Positions 1 through 8,846 of a stretch of 64,000 bases of DNA are shown here, piece after piece. The position numbers and the translations under genes are program-made. The notes under the pieces are model-generated. The model had not been told where the DNA came from. It made no database searches and was given only the letters and a program-made list of their open reading frames with translations. Position 1 is the first letter of the stretch. Every line of letters starts with the position of its first letter. The DNA comes from Geobacter sp. UBA2189 (lineage in GTDB: Bacteria > Desulfobacterota > Desulfuromonadia > Geobacterales > Pseudopelobacteraceae): the NCBI GenBank assembly GCA_002328035.1, contig DCVL01000024.1, positions 9,376 to 73,375 on the forward strand, in the 5' to 3' direction.

Positions 1-849
1 CGTTTTCCTTTACCGTTCATATCTGACAAGCGTTATATCCCTAAAATTGCAAAGAAGAGTTTTATGGAGCAATACCCCGAGGTGATACAGGGGCAGCCGG
101 ATAAACCTCGGATAATCTTCTTTGTCGGCTGCATGATAAACTTTGCATATCCCAGGGTGGGGGTTGCCGCTGTGAAGCTGTTTCAACACCTCGGCTGCAC
201 TATAATTATTCCAAAGGATCAGCAATGTTGCGGCTTGCCTGGCATGTCTGGCGGAGACATTGAAACCGTAAGGGAACTAGCGGAGAGGAACCTTGAGGCT
301 CTGGAGAGGTATGATGCGGATTATGTAGTCACTGCCTGCGCTACATGCGGCGGAGCGCTGCATCGTCTCTATCCGTTGGTGGTTGGAAAACGGAATCCTG
401 AACTGAGGGAAAGGCTTGACAGGCTTGCTGAAAAGGCTGTTGATGCCTCTCAATTACTGTTCAAGCTGGGGCTTGATCCGTCAGAGACGGGTGCAGGGGC
501 AAGCGGCAAGATTACCTACCATGACCCATGCCATTTACGTACACGCAAGCTCTCGGCACAGCCACGAAGTCTTATTTCCGCAACCCCTGGCCTGGAGTTG
601 GTTGAAATGGAAGGTGCAGACCGTTGTTGCGGTCTTGGCGGGACTTTTAACGTCTATCACTATGGCGCATCGATGGATATAAATGATTCAAAAAGTAACG
701 CTATTATCGCAACAGGCGCGGATGCCGTTGCAACCGGATGTCCGGGATGTATGATGCAGCTTGACGATGGTCTGAAACAGCATGGTTCAAAGGTGGAGGT
801 TGTTCATACCCTGGAACTGCTTGCCCGTCAGTTGTTTGGGTTGAACTGA
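1..849 (+). CDS. (Fe-S)-binding oxidoreductase subunit, GlcF/LldE-like, 5'-truncated
   Basis: This is the C-terminal part of a cysteine-rich Fe-S subunit of the glycolate/lactate oxidase or heterodisulfide-reductase type, which passes electrons from a flavin dehydrogenase. The frame is open from base 1 without a stop, so the ATG at 64 is internal and the gene begins before the window. Two CCG domains are visible: the first has VGCMINF and CCGLPG, the second HDPCH and CCGLGG. A late CPGCMMQ motif follows. The N-terminal 4Fe-4S ferredoxin part would lie upstream. pdxA follows after 22 bases. The substrate cannot be read from this fragment; a GlcD-like FAD partner upstream would fit. Confidence 0.85.
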   Translation, partial: RFPLPFISDKRYIPKIAKKSFMEQYPEVIQGQPDKPRIIFFVGCMINFAYPRVGVAAVKLFQHLGCTIIIPKDQQCCGLPGMSGGDIETVRELAERNLEALERYDADYVVTACATCGGALHRLYPLVVGKRNPELRERLDRLAEKAVDASQLLFKLGLDPSETGAGASGKITYHDPCHLRTRKLSAQPRSLISATPGLELVEMEGADRCCGLGGTFNVYHYGASMDINDSKSNAIIATGADAVATGCPGCMMQLDDGLKQHGSKVEVVHTLELLARQLFGLN

Positions 850-871
850 ATTAATAGAGATGAGGTAACGG

Positions 872-1876
872 ATGAACAGGCCGGTTGTTGCTATTACCAT
901 GGGAGATCCTTCAGGCATAGGTCCAGAGATTATTGTCGCCGCACTCGATGATCCGGCGATCAGGTCACTCTGTGTCCCTGTTGTGCTGGGAGATAAAAGG
1001 GCTATGGAGCGGGCTCTGGCGGTTTATGATAGCAGGCTGGAGATTGTAAGCATTACTTCACCCGCAGAAGCCGTTAATCTGCCTGATTCAACGATACCAT
1101 TGATCGAGGTTTCAAAACTGGGAGAGGCTGATATCACTTACGGAAAACCATCTCTGCTTGCCGGAGATGCCGTTTACCGGTACATCTGTCGTGCTGCAGA
1201 GTTATGTCTGTCTGGTGAAGTGGCCTTGATGGCGACCGCGCCCATCTGTAAGGATGCCATGTACAAGGCAGGGCACCATTACCCGGGGCACACTGAACTG
1301 CTTGCAGAGATCTGTCATTGTGATGATTTTGTTATGATGCTTGCCGGAGATGTTCTGCGGGTAGCCCTTGTTACCATACATGAAGCAATTTCATCTCTTC
1401 CAGTGCTTATAACAACGGAACGGGTGCTGAAAACTATAAGGGTTACCGCAAAAGGGGTTGTCCCACTTTGCGGAAAGAAAACCCCCAGAATTGCCGTTTT
1501 GGGCTTAAACCCCCACTGTGGCGAGGGGGGGATGTTCGGAAATGAAGAAGCCGAAGCGATCATTCCTGCCATAGAAGCTGCAAGGGTCGAGGGAATGGAT
1601 GTTCATGGTCCATTCTCGGCAGATACCTTCTTCCACTTTGCAGTGCAGGAACCTGCCCCGTACGATGCTGTGGTTGCCATGTATCATGATCAGGGATTAA
1701 TTCCGCTTAAAATGCGTCATTTTGAGGATGGAATAAATATTACACTTGGGCTGCCTATTATCCGCACATCAGTTGATCATGGAACCGCTTACGGCCTGGC
1801 AGGCACAGGCAAGGCATCTGCCATAAGTATGAAGGCAGCTATATCCTGTTACCTATCCCAGAAAATGGCAGGCTGA
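872..1876 (+). CDS. pdxA: 4-hydroxythreonine-4-phosphate dehydrogenase
   Basis: PdxA oxidises 4-phosphohydroxy-L-threonine with NAD in the DXP-dependent route to pyridoxal phosphate; the enzyme is cytosolic and metal dependent. The protein has 334 residues, the usual family length. It shows the N-terminal GDPSGIGPE signature, the central PGHTELLA stretch with a metal-binding histidine, MYHDQGLIPLKM, and the C-terminal TSVDHGTAYGLAGTG motif. A GAGGT ribosome site precedes the ATG. It lies between an Fe-S oxidoreductase gene and a signalling phosphatase and is probably co-transcribed with them. No vitamin B6 gene is adjacent, so a PdxA2-like side role cannot be excluded. Confidence 0.93.
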   Translation: MNRPVVAITMGDPSGIGPEIIVAALDDPAIRSLCVPVVLGDKRAMERALAVYDSRLEIVSITSPAEAVNLPDSTIPLIEVSKLGEADITYGKPSLLAGDAVYRYICRAAELCLSGEVALMATAPICKDAMYKAGHHYPGHTELLAEICHCDDFVMMLAGDVLRVALVTIHEAISSLPVLITTERVLKTIRVTAKGVVPLCGKKTPRIAVLGLNPHCGEGGMFGNEEAEAIIPAIEAARVEGMDVHGPFSADTFFHFAVQEPAPYDAVVAMYHDQGLIPLKMRHFEDGINITLGLPIIRTSVDHGTAYGLAGTGKASAISMKAAISCYLSQKMAG

Positions 1877-1878
1877 AT

Positions 1879-4026
1879 ATGTTATTTAAAAGATTATATC
1901 CTAAAACTATAAAGACCCGTCTCCTCTACGCTTTGATGGGTACCGCGCTGTTTTCGCTCTTGGGTTTCGGACTTGTATCCTTCTGGGGTATGAGCAGACT
2001 CGCCAAATCATCGCTCAGGGGAACCTCCGAGCTCAGCCATGATCTGCTGAAGATCAGCAAGGGAGCTCTGGAGTCACTGACACAGGAAGGTCTGCTTAAT
2101 GCTACCGTAGATCAGGCTGCGCTGATAGATGCACAGTTTAAGGATGTGGAAAACGACCTTGTGATACTGGTAGACAGCGCTCAGAGGATTTGGAAAAATC
2201 CTTCGGCATATCCACGCAAACGTTCTCACTCAAAATCAGAACCCCCATCTGACCCTAAATCAGCTTCAGTCTGGCAGATCCCTTCCAATGTAATACCTGC
2301 AACAGTTAAACAGGAACTGCAGTTCTCATCATCTATGGATGATTTGATGACATCTGTGCTTAAGAGCAATCCGAATATAAATGACTGTAATATTGCCACA
2401 CCTCAGGGGCTTTTTCGGCGCTTTCCCTGGTCTGCGAACATCGATCCCACCTACGATGTACGGGGTCGTGACTGGTTTTTAAGAGCCTTAAAGACAGGAA
2501 CCCTTGGCTGGAGCGACCCTTACGTGGGGGTTATTGCGAGAAACCTCAGGGTAAACTGTTCTGCCCCAGTTATGAAAAATAATAAGGTCGTGGCGGTTAT
2601 TGGACTTAATGTGCCCCTGACGACTATCCAGGACAGAATCATCAAGATGCGGATTAATGGTCAGGGCAAGGCCTATCTTATTTCAAAGGATCGCAGAGTC
2701 ATTGCTCGCGAAGGCCTTGTAACTGACAGCAATAACTGGAAAGATAGGCAGACCGGCGAGCTTTTTTCTTTTGACGATGAGAAGGCTCTTCCATTGCTGG
2801 ACAAAAGTCTGGTATCAGGAACTCCAGGGATTATAAGAGGTGTGTTAAACAAGCAGGACAGCTTTGTCGCATATGCGCCTATCAGCACAACAGGATGGTC
2901 GGTGCTTTTTGCACTGCCGGTTGAGGCTGTATATGCACCAATTCGTCCCACAGAGCTCGCTCTTAAAACCCAGGCGGAAGAGGTTGGCAGTCAGGTTTAC
3001 AGGCATATAGCTACAGCTTTGTCGATTATGGTTCTGGTATTTCTGGCAATGCTTGCAATGGTTACCATTGTTTCCCGCAGGATAGCACAGCAGATAACCG
3101 CTCCGATTCTGGCGCTTGAAGAAGGGGCAAGGGTTATAGGTAACGGCAATCTGGAACATCGTCTCCATGTGCAGAGCGGTGATGAGATACAACAGCTTGG
3201 AGAGACATTTAACCGGATGGCGGGGGATCTGTCCCGATATATACATGATTTGACCGAAACCACCGCTTCAAAAGAGAAGATTCAGAGCGAGTTGAGGTTG
3301 GCCACGGATATTCAGGAATCTTTGCTGCCTCGAATATTTCCACCATTTCCTGAAAGGAACGAGATAGATCTGTATGCCCTGATGAACCCTGCAAAGGAGG
3401 TTGGAGGAGACTTCTATGACTTCTTCTTTCTTGACGAACGACATCTCTGTCTTGTTATAGGGGATGTCTCCGATAAGGGAGTTCCGGCAGCGCTCTACAT
3501 GATGGTTGCCAAGACCCTTATAAAAAGCGAGGCGATGAGGGATGCTGACCCGTCAAAGGTTCTGGAGAGGGTGAATTCAATCCTGGCGCTGGATAATAAG
3601 ACCTCAATGTTTGTCACTGTGTTTTGCGCTATCCTGGATACTGAGACTGGTGAGATGGCCTGTGCCAATGCCGGACATCTGCCGCCGGTTATCCAGAAAA
3701 TCGATGGAACTGCTGTGCAGCACCCCTTCTCTCCCGGATTTGTTTTGGGACCCATGCCAGACATAACATACAGGACAGAGTTCATCAGCCTGGAACCTGG
3801 CGAACTGTTCCTGCTTTACACCGATGGTGTAAATGAAGCGGTAAACCACGAGTTGGAGGAATATGGTGAAAGAAGGCTGATTAATTGCGTCAACAGTTCT
3901 GCATCACGAACAGCAGAAGAGATAATCCACTCCATAAGGGATGAAGTTCAGAACTTTGCCAATGGTGCGCCGCAATCAGACGATATTACAATGCTAGCTC
4001 TTCGATATCTTGGAAAACAGCCGTGA
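1879..4026 (+). CDS. Membrane sensor Ser/Thr phosphatase (Cache-HAMP-PP2C/SpoIIE)
   Basis: This 715-residue inner-membrane protein would dephosphorylate an anti-sigma-factor antagonist in response to a periplasmic ligand. Order: TM helix at about 14-36, a periplasmic double-Cache region at about 45-370 (with the YDVRGRDWF segment), a second TM at about 375-398, HAMP at about 407-460, a short linker, then a complete PP2C/RsbU catalytic domain. The metal-binding motifs are all present: GGDFYD near 508, GDVSDKG, ANAGHLPP, TDGVNEA and DDIT near 700. It starts two bases after pdxA and overlaps the next gene, a solute-binding protein, by four bases. A STAS/anti-sigma kinase pair lies 11.6 kb downstream and could be its target; that link is inference. 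Confidence 0.9.
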   Translation: MLFKRLYPKTIKTRLLYALMGTALFSLLGFGLVSFWGMSRLAKSSLRGTSELSHDLLKISKGALESLTQEGLLNATVDQAALIDAQFKDVENDLVILVDSAQRIWKNPSAYPRKRSHSKSEPPSDPKSASVWQIPSNVIPATVKQELQFSSSMDDLMTSVLKSNPNINDCNIATPQGLFRRFPWSANIDPTYDVRGRDWFLRALKTGTLGWSDPYVGVIARNLRVNCSAPVMKNNKVVAVIGLNVPLTTIQDRIIKMRINGQGKAYLISKDRRVIAREGLVTDSNNWKDRQTGELFSFDDEKALPLLDKSLVSGTPGIIRGVLNKQDSFVAYAPISTTGWSVLFALPVEAVYAPIRPTELALKTQAEEVGSQVYRHIATALSIMVLVFLAMLAMVTIVSRRIAQQITAPILALEEGARVIGNGNLEHRLHVQSGDEIQQLGETFNRMAGDLSRYIHDLTETTASKEKIQSELRLATDIQESLLPRIFPPFPERNEIDLYALMNPAKEVGGDFYDFFFLDERHLCLVIGDVSDKGVPAALYMMVAKTLIKSEAMRDADPSKVLERVNSILALDNKTSMFVTVFCAILDTETGEMACANAGHLPPVIQKIDGTAVQHPFSPGFVLGPMPDITYRTEFISLEPGELFLLYTDGVNEAVNHELEEYGERRLINCVNSSASRTAEEIIHSIRDEVQNFANGAPQSDDITMLALRYLGKQP

Positions 4027-4961
4027 TTATCCGCCTGCTGTTCTGCTTTTTTTTGTTTTTGTTTCCGATACTTGCCGAGTGCAGAGAGCGGGTTGAAGTT
4101 GCAATGGTTCTCTGGAGGGGAGAAACAGATGCTGAAAAAGGGTTCAGGGAGAGGCTTGCGGAATCAAAGGAGTATGATGTCGTCATAAGAGCCTTTGATG
4201 CTGACCAGAATAATCAAAAGCTTGATTCCATACTGTCCTCACTTGATAGCAAAAGATTCCGTCTTGTATACACCTTTGGCACAATCATAACGCAGACTGC
4301 ACTGGCTAAAAAATCTGATCTGCCTATTATCTTCAACATAGTGCAGCGACCGGTGGAAGCAGGAATAGCTGAAAGTATGGATTGTCCCGGTGGGCGAGCA
4401 ACAGGCGCATCCAATCTGGTGCAGATGGAGAGTGCATTCAGAACGCTTAACACCTTGATGAATATCCGTAAGCTGGGGTTTGTCTATTCAAGTCATGATC
4501 CGGCTCCCCTTTACCAATTGGCCGATATAAGAAAGCAGGAGCGGCGCTTTGGTTTCCATACGCTTGATTTTCCTATAAAGGGGGTTGAAGGTATAGCGTC
4601 AACGATGAAAAAGGTTATAGATGCTCGGCCTGATGCCGTTATCTTTCCTTCAGACTCCTTTGTTAAGGCCAATGCAGGCAGGATAGTCGGGATACTCAAC
4701 AAGCACCGGATACCCAGCATTGTTGTAATACCGCAGATGGTCAAGGAGGATGGGGCACTTATCTCGCTAGGGCCTGACTACAAGACATTAGGTACTCTTG
4801 CTGCGGAGAACGCTCTTCTTGTCCTTGCAGGCAAGAATCCTGCGTATATTCCGGTACGAACCGTTCCGCAGTTATCTATGGTCATTCAGCTTTCTACTGC
4901 AGACCGCCTTGGCATACATATTCCACTTCAACTTCTCTCTGTTTCAACGGTTGTGAGGTAG
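4023..4961 (+). CDS. ABC-type periplasmic substrate-binding protein (ABC_sub_bind/TrpX-like)
   Basis: The 312-residue protein has a hydrophobic signal sequence (residues 1-19) and the two-lobed fold of the ABC_sub_bind family, which binds small solutes such as aromatic amino acids. Recognisable segments are YTFGTIITQTA, PIIFNIVQRPVEAG, the GASNLV loop and DAVIFPSDSFV. The start is a GTG inside the phosphatase stop codon region (GTGA overlap), which implies translational coupling. No permease or ATPase gene is near, so it looks like an orphan binding protein that may serve the Cache-domain phosphatase instead of a transporter. The residue before the cysteine in ILAEC is acidic, so lipidation is doubtful. 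Confidence 0.82.
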   Translation: MIIRLLFCFFLFLFPILAECRERVEVAMVLWRGETDAEKGFRERLAESKEYDVVIRAFDADQNNQKLDSILSSLDSKRFRLVYTFGTIITQTALAKKSDLPIIFNIVQRPVEAGIAESMDCPGGRATGASNLVQMESAFRTLNTLMNIRKLGFVYSSHDPAPLYQLADIRKQERRFGFHTLDFPIKGVEGIASTMKKVIDARPDAVIFPSDSFVKANAGRIVGILNKHRIPSIVVIPQMVKEDGALISLGPDYKTLGTLAAENALLVLAGKNPAYIPVRTVPQLSMVIQLSTADRLGIHIPLQLLSVSTVVR

Positions 4962-4968
4962 TCGGATA

Positions 4969-5970
4969 ATGGGTTCTTTTATGCTTGTTGGCTCTGGTTT
5001 GGCGGCGGCAGATATACTTTCCCTGCGGATGCTTGCCATTGCCGTATTCATTGTAATGGCTGGTGTTGTCCTGGCACGATGGGAGGGGGGGACTCAGCAA
5101 AAAAACCTTACAATGCTTAATGACAAGATATTTATCCCATGCCTTCTCTTTACAGCCCTTAATAGAAATACCCCTACATTTTCCGAAATAGTTCTGATAA
5201 TGCTTGCTTCTGTCTTTCTGATCGTTTGCTATTACCCATTGGCGCGCTGGTGGGTAAGGCGAGAAAATGAAGTGACTGTGGCAGCCTATATCCCAATGAT
5301 CTTTGGTAGTACAGGCACGCTCCTGCTCCCTATCTCATATCTTCTTTTTGGAACCCAGGGGTTATCAAAGGCCACCTTTTTTCACCTTGCATCCACTTTT
5401 ATGCTTTATACCTGGGGTATGAGAATAAGCGGCCAACCTTCACAGCTTTTGGCTTTCCTTAAGATGCCGGCTCTATATGCAGTAATACTTTCACTAATTC
5501 TAGAGTCCCTCGATATTGTGTTTCCTCTGCGGTTTCTCGAGCTTATATGGCTCGTTGAAAAGGGGATAGGGATGATGGCTTCGGGTGCTATTCCGATACT
5601 TCTGATGAGTCACGGATATGCACTGTACTGCCTACGTACAGCCGGAGGGGCTGCCTGGTCTCCAGTAGCTTTGCTCAGGATGGTCTGGTTTCCTGCTACA
5701 GCAGTGGGTCTGGTATTTATCCTTCGTATAACAGGTGTTTTTGGTGTTGATAAAGGGTATGACCTTCTGAAATATCTGGATCTTCGTACTACCGAGGCAA
5801 TTTTGCTCATTGCGTCGGTGCTTCCGTCAGGCATTTCAATTATATGTCCGCACATTGAGAAATATGTTGCGAACCGCTCTAATTCACTGGCGTTTTCGTC
5901 CTCATTGCTCTCAATTATCTCCTTTGTTATCGTCCTTTTTATGATAAATCGATATATCTTCAATAGCTGA
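4969..5970 (+). CDS. Auxin efflux carrier (AEC) family permease, first of a tandem pair
   Basis: This is a 333-residue membrane protein with about ten hydrophobic segments, of the AEC family of the bile/arsenite/riboflavin transporter superfamily, whose members export organic acids such as malate. It aligns along its length with the next gene; for example FGTQGLSKATFFHLAS here matches FGNEGLSKSIIFHLAN there. The first crossover motif reads GSTGTLLLP, with Ser where the family normally has Asn (NTGNISLP in the neighbour). It starts seven bases after the binding protein and lacks a strong ribosome site, so coupled translation is likely. Substrate unknown; the pair may form a heterodimer. Confidence 0.85.
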   Translation: MGSFMLVGSGLAAADILSLRMLAIAVFIVMAGVVLARWEGGTQQKNLTMLNDKIFIPCLLFTALNRNTPTFSEIVLIMLASVFLIVCYYPLARWWVRRENEVTVAAYIPMIFGSTGTLLLPISYLLFGTQGLSKATFFHLASTFMLYTWGMRISGQPSQLLAFLKMPALYAVILSLILESLDIVFPLRFLELIWLVEKGIGMMASGAIPILLMSHGYALYCLRTAGGAAWSPVALLRMVWFPATAVGLVFILRITGVFGVDKGYDLLKYLDLRTTEAILLIASVLPSGISIICPHIEKYVANRSNSLAFSSSLLSIISFVIVLFMINRYIFNS

Positions 5971-5980
5971 AACAGGGTTA

Positions 5981-6964
5981 ATGATGTTTTCAGGACAAAC
6001 CTTTCTTATATTCAGTTCAGTAATTCCCTCCTTTGCAATTGCGTTTGCGGGTTTCTGGCTGGGAAAACTGGATATTGGCCAACAGATAAACCAGAAAAGT
6101 GTTTCAAATCTGGTCTATTATTTCCTTGTTCCTTCACTCATATTCTCTTCCACTCACAAGCGCTCCTTTGATATTTCAGAATTCTCACTCCTGTTTGTAT
6201 CTGTCCTTTCAATGATCCTGCTGATGGCACCTGTAGCAATATTTCTTAAACACCGCGCAGCTGAGAAGCGCAATGGCTTTGTTCTGCCGATCATCTTCAT
6301 GAACACAGGCAACATATCGCTCCCAATAGCGCTTCTAATGTTTGGTAATGAGGGGCTGTCAAAATCAATAATCTTTCATCTGGCTAACATCTTTGTGCTT
6401 TACAGTGTTGGAGTTTTTTTGGTTAGTGGGCAGACCGAACTGAAACAGTTTTTAAAGATACCAGCCCTTTATGCCATGATCGCCGGTGTGGCTGTGGCAA
6501 GCCTGCAGTTACCCGAGTTGCTGCAGCCAGCAATCCACTTTGCAGGTAAATTGACGGATATCCTTGGATACGCAGCAATCCCGCTTTTAATACTAAACCT
6601 GGGATATTCAATGAGTGATATCCGTATGGAAACCCTTAAAGCAGGTATTGAGGGAGGTGTTGCAAGATTGCTGGTTGGGCCTTTGCTCGGATTTTCTCTG
6701 GTTTTTTTGTGGCGGAAGGTTGGCTGGACACCGGTTGAACCGTCGCTCGATCCTCTTGCCTTGCTCGGATTCAGGACTTCGGAGGCGATCATTATCCTGA
6801 ATGCTTCAATGCCGGGGCCTGTCATGTCATACATGCTGAACCTTAAATACGACAACTGCCCTGAACAGGCTGCTGCGATGGTGGCTGTAGGGACTCTGGG
6901 AGGGATCATTACCATCCCGCTTGTACTTCATCTTATAAGCATATTTATAATGGGGCAGGGGTGA
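5981..6964 (+). CDS. Auxin efflux carrier (AEC) family permease, second of a tandem pair
   Basis: This 327-residue protein has about ten TM segments and typical AEC crossover motifs: the first half carries NTGNISLPIAL, the second LGFRTSEAIIILNASMPGP. It is a diverged paralogue of the gene just upstream (10-base gap) and keeps the canonical Asn in the first crossover. Export of a small organic anion is the usual family role, but nothing here identifies the substrate. A second ATG at 5984 could also serve as start. The gene lies between the first AEC copy and a tRNA-modification gene in the same run. Confidence 0.88.
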   Translation: MMFSGQTFLIFSSVIPSFAIAFAGFWLGKLDIGQQINQKSVSNLVYYFLVPSLIFSSTHKRSFDISEFSLLFVSVLSMILLMAPVAIFLKHRAAEKRNGFVLPIIFMNTGNISLPIALLMFGNEGLSKSIIFHLANIFVLYSVGVFLVSGQTELKQFLKIPALYAMIAGVAVASLQLPELLQPAIHFAGKLTDILGYAAIPLLILNLGYSMSDIRMETLKAGIEGGVARLLVGPLLGFSLVFLWRKVGWTPVEPSLDPLALLGFRTSEAIIILNASMPGPVMSYMLNLKYDNCPEQAAAMVAVGTLGGIITIPLVLHLISIFIMGQG

Positions 6965-6986
6965 TAATCTCCGGTATCAATAGATC

Positions 6987-7967
6987 ATGATGAGTCAGAA
7001 TAATCGATCAGACAGATTTCCCTGGTCATGCAACTCTCTGCCGCTGATGCTTGCCCCTATGCAAGGCCTTACAAACAGGGGTCTACGTGATCTTTTTGCT
7101 GCCTGGGTTAAGCCGGATACGCTGTTTACCGAATTTATGAGGGTAGCTGGCGGAGAGACCAGAAAACCACTTTCCTCTTCAGATCTTAAAGAGATAAGCT
7201 CGACCGAGCTGGGAATCCCTCTGGTTGTGCAACTAATCGGGCATGCTACAGAGTCTCTGGTTGCTGCAGCAAGGACAGCGGAGAATGCTGGCGCAACACA
7301 TATCAACCTCAACCTGGGCTGTCCTTTTGGACGGATGAACAGTGGATTAACTGGAGGGGGGATACTTAAAAGACCGGAGCTATTGCATGAGCTGATCCAT
7401 GAAATGCGTAATGCCATTAACGGTACTTTTTCTATAAAATTGCGTGCGGGCTATGATGATCCTGAGCAGGTATTCTCGCTGCTGCCATTATTTGAGTCTG
7501 CGAAGGTTGATTTTCTGATCCTCCATCCACGAACAGTCTTGCAAGAATATTCAGGAACTGCAAATCATTTTATAACTGCCAGAGTAGTAAAGGAAACAGG
7601 ATTGCCGGTCATAGCCAACGGTGATGTCAGGACAGCGGCACAGGGACTTAGTCTGCTTGAGCAGACAGGGGCAGCCGGACTTATGCTTGGGCGTGGGGCA
7701 ATTGCTGATCCTTTACTGTTTCAGAGGATTAGGTGTGGAGTTGTTGAACAGCCTGAGTCTGCTGAGAAACTGGCTATGTTCAAGTATTACCTCGCAGAAC
7801 TCTTGAGTCGCTATCAGGGGATATTTTGCGGTGAACAACAGGTATTGGGGAAGGTTAAGACGGTGTTTTCAACTATGGATGAGCCTGAGTTTGCGAAAGT
7901 AATAAAGAAACTTGTAAAAACAAAAACTGTACTCGAATTTTCTTCATTGATAGATTCTGTTGCATGA
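6987..7967 (+). CDS. tRNA-dihydrouridine synthase (Dus family)
   Basis: Dus enzymes reduce specific uridines in the tRNA D-loop with FMN and NADPH. The 326-residue protein opens with the barrel strand LMLAPMQGLTNRGLRDLF, has the catalytic cysteine in NLNLGCPFGRMNSG, then SIKLRAGYDD, ILHPRTVLQEYSG (the family His/Arg segment), VIANGDVRTA and LMLGRGAIADPLLF for FMN phosphate binding. Length and motifs fit a short DusB/DusC-like member; which subfamily is not settled. It is the last gene of the run that starts at the left edge and is followed by a strong terminator. Confidence 0.9.
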   Translation: MMSQNNRSDRFPWSCNSLPLMLAPMQGLTNRGLRDLFAAWVKPDTLFTEFMRVAGGETRKPLSSSDLKEISSTELGIPLVVQLIGHATESLVAAARTAENAGATHINLNLGCPFGRMNSGLTGGGILKRPELLHELIHEMRNAINGTFSIKLRAGYDDPEQVFSLLPLFESAKVDFLILHPRTVLQEYSGTANHFITARVVKETGLPVIANGDVRTAAQGLSLLEQTGAAGLMLGRGAIADPLLFQRIRCGVVEQPESAEKLAMFKYYLAELLSRYQGIFCGEQQVLGKVKTVFSTMDEPEFAKVIKKLVKTKTVLEFSSLIDSVA

Positions 7968-8010
7968 TTTTATCGGTTCAACCTTCAGAGAAAGATTTCT
8001 GACAAAACAA

Positions 8011-8074
8011 AGGGCTGCTCCAAAAAAACGGGGTGTCTACCATCTGGTAGCCACCCCGTTTTTTATTCAGCCCT
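8011..8074. terminator. Bidirectional rho-independent terminator
   Basis: A long hairpin separates two convergent genes. Its core stem pairs AAAAAACGGGGTG (from 8023) with CACCCCGTTTTTT (to 8064), with an inner CTACC/GGTAG stem around an ATCT loop. An outer AGGGCTG/CAGCCCT pairing extends it. A-rich and T-rich flanks serve both strands. Confidence 0.92.
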
Positions 8075-8086
8075 TGTTGCTCTCAG

Positions 8087-8353
8087 TTACTTTTCAGGTA
8101 TGCTTGAAGCTGCCTCTTTGCTCTTGGCTTCTTCTGAAGCGTTCTTGATCATCCCGTAAAGGCTGATAAGAGCAGGCACAAGCTGGGCTACAACTACCAG
8201 GGCAAGAAATCCTGCAAATGCAAGTACCAGTATACCGCTGTTAAAGGTCAGGCTTGTATCTACATGGTTTGCTGCTGCACCGGAAGCTATGGCGGTCGTA
8301 AGGCTGGCAAGCAACATGGTTACGGTGGCTATTACTGTTGATGTAGTTTTCAT
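8087..8353 (-). CDS. Small exported or inner-membrane protein, unknown function
   Basis: The 88-residue product begins MKTTSTVIATVTMLLAS. It has a signal-like first hydrophobic segment (about 7-27), a short polar stretch, a strong second membrane segment (about 40-66) and a charged, Lys/Glu/Ser-rich tail. The start at 8353 is chosen because an AAAGGAGA ribosome site lies just before it; the frame runs further upstream, but that extension has no ribosome site and is unlikely to be translated. It is monocistronic and convergent with the dihydrouridine synthase. I recognise no family; an inner-membrane protein with one or two passes is the safest description. Confidence 0.7.
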   Translation of the reverse strand: MKTTSTVIATVTMLLASLTTAIASGAAANHVDTSLTFNSGILVLAFAGFLALVVVAQLVPALISLYGMIKNASEEAKSKEAASSIPEK

Positions 8354-8846
8354 GGTCGTTCTCCTTTGCAAGGTTATTTTAGTTGAATGAAGGTTTCTCT
8401 TGATTGCTGGATTTTGTCTTTTTGCTATTTTATTTTCTAAGAGCTCTTTCTTCATCTTCTGATTTACCAAGTAGCAACTACAATGCCAAAGCATAAATAA
8501 ATCTTGAAATAAGCTTAACAGTCTTATTTCATTAAGTTTATTGTATCGCACAAAATATAAACAAAAATTAATCTGTATTAAATTTATATGCAGGTTATAG
8601 ATTTAACCAGAGGCAATGCTTGCTAACCAATTGATATTATAAGATGTATATCCAGCATATTCAGTAATGGCATGTATGAATGATTAATACATCTAAGCAG
8701 CCATAATCTTTGCAGATGTAGCCAGGCCTTACTTAAGGAGTCCTGACAAGGCATGGCACAATTAAAATGATTCTCTAACTTCAAATATTTGCAAACTGTG
8801 GCATACTGGACAAGAAAAGCTTTTAATTCTTTAGCGAGGTTTGATT
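8354..8846. other. Long AT-rich intergenic region
   Basis: About 490 bases between the divergent small membrane protein gene and the opine-dehydrogenase-like gene. It is AT-rich and must hold promoters for both. No open frame of note, RNA gene or convincing sigma-54 motif was found. A short CCTT-ACTT-AAGG palindrome near 8728-8740 is the only small structure seen. Confidence 0.5.

Noticed and set aside
8354..8551. In-frame N-terminal extension of the small membrane protein at 8087-8353
   Set aside because: The extension is AT-rich, lacks a ribosome site and would bury the clear signal-like start at 8353, which has AAAGGAGA before it.
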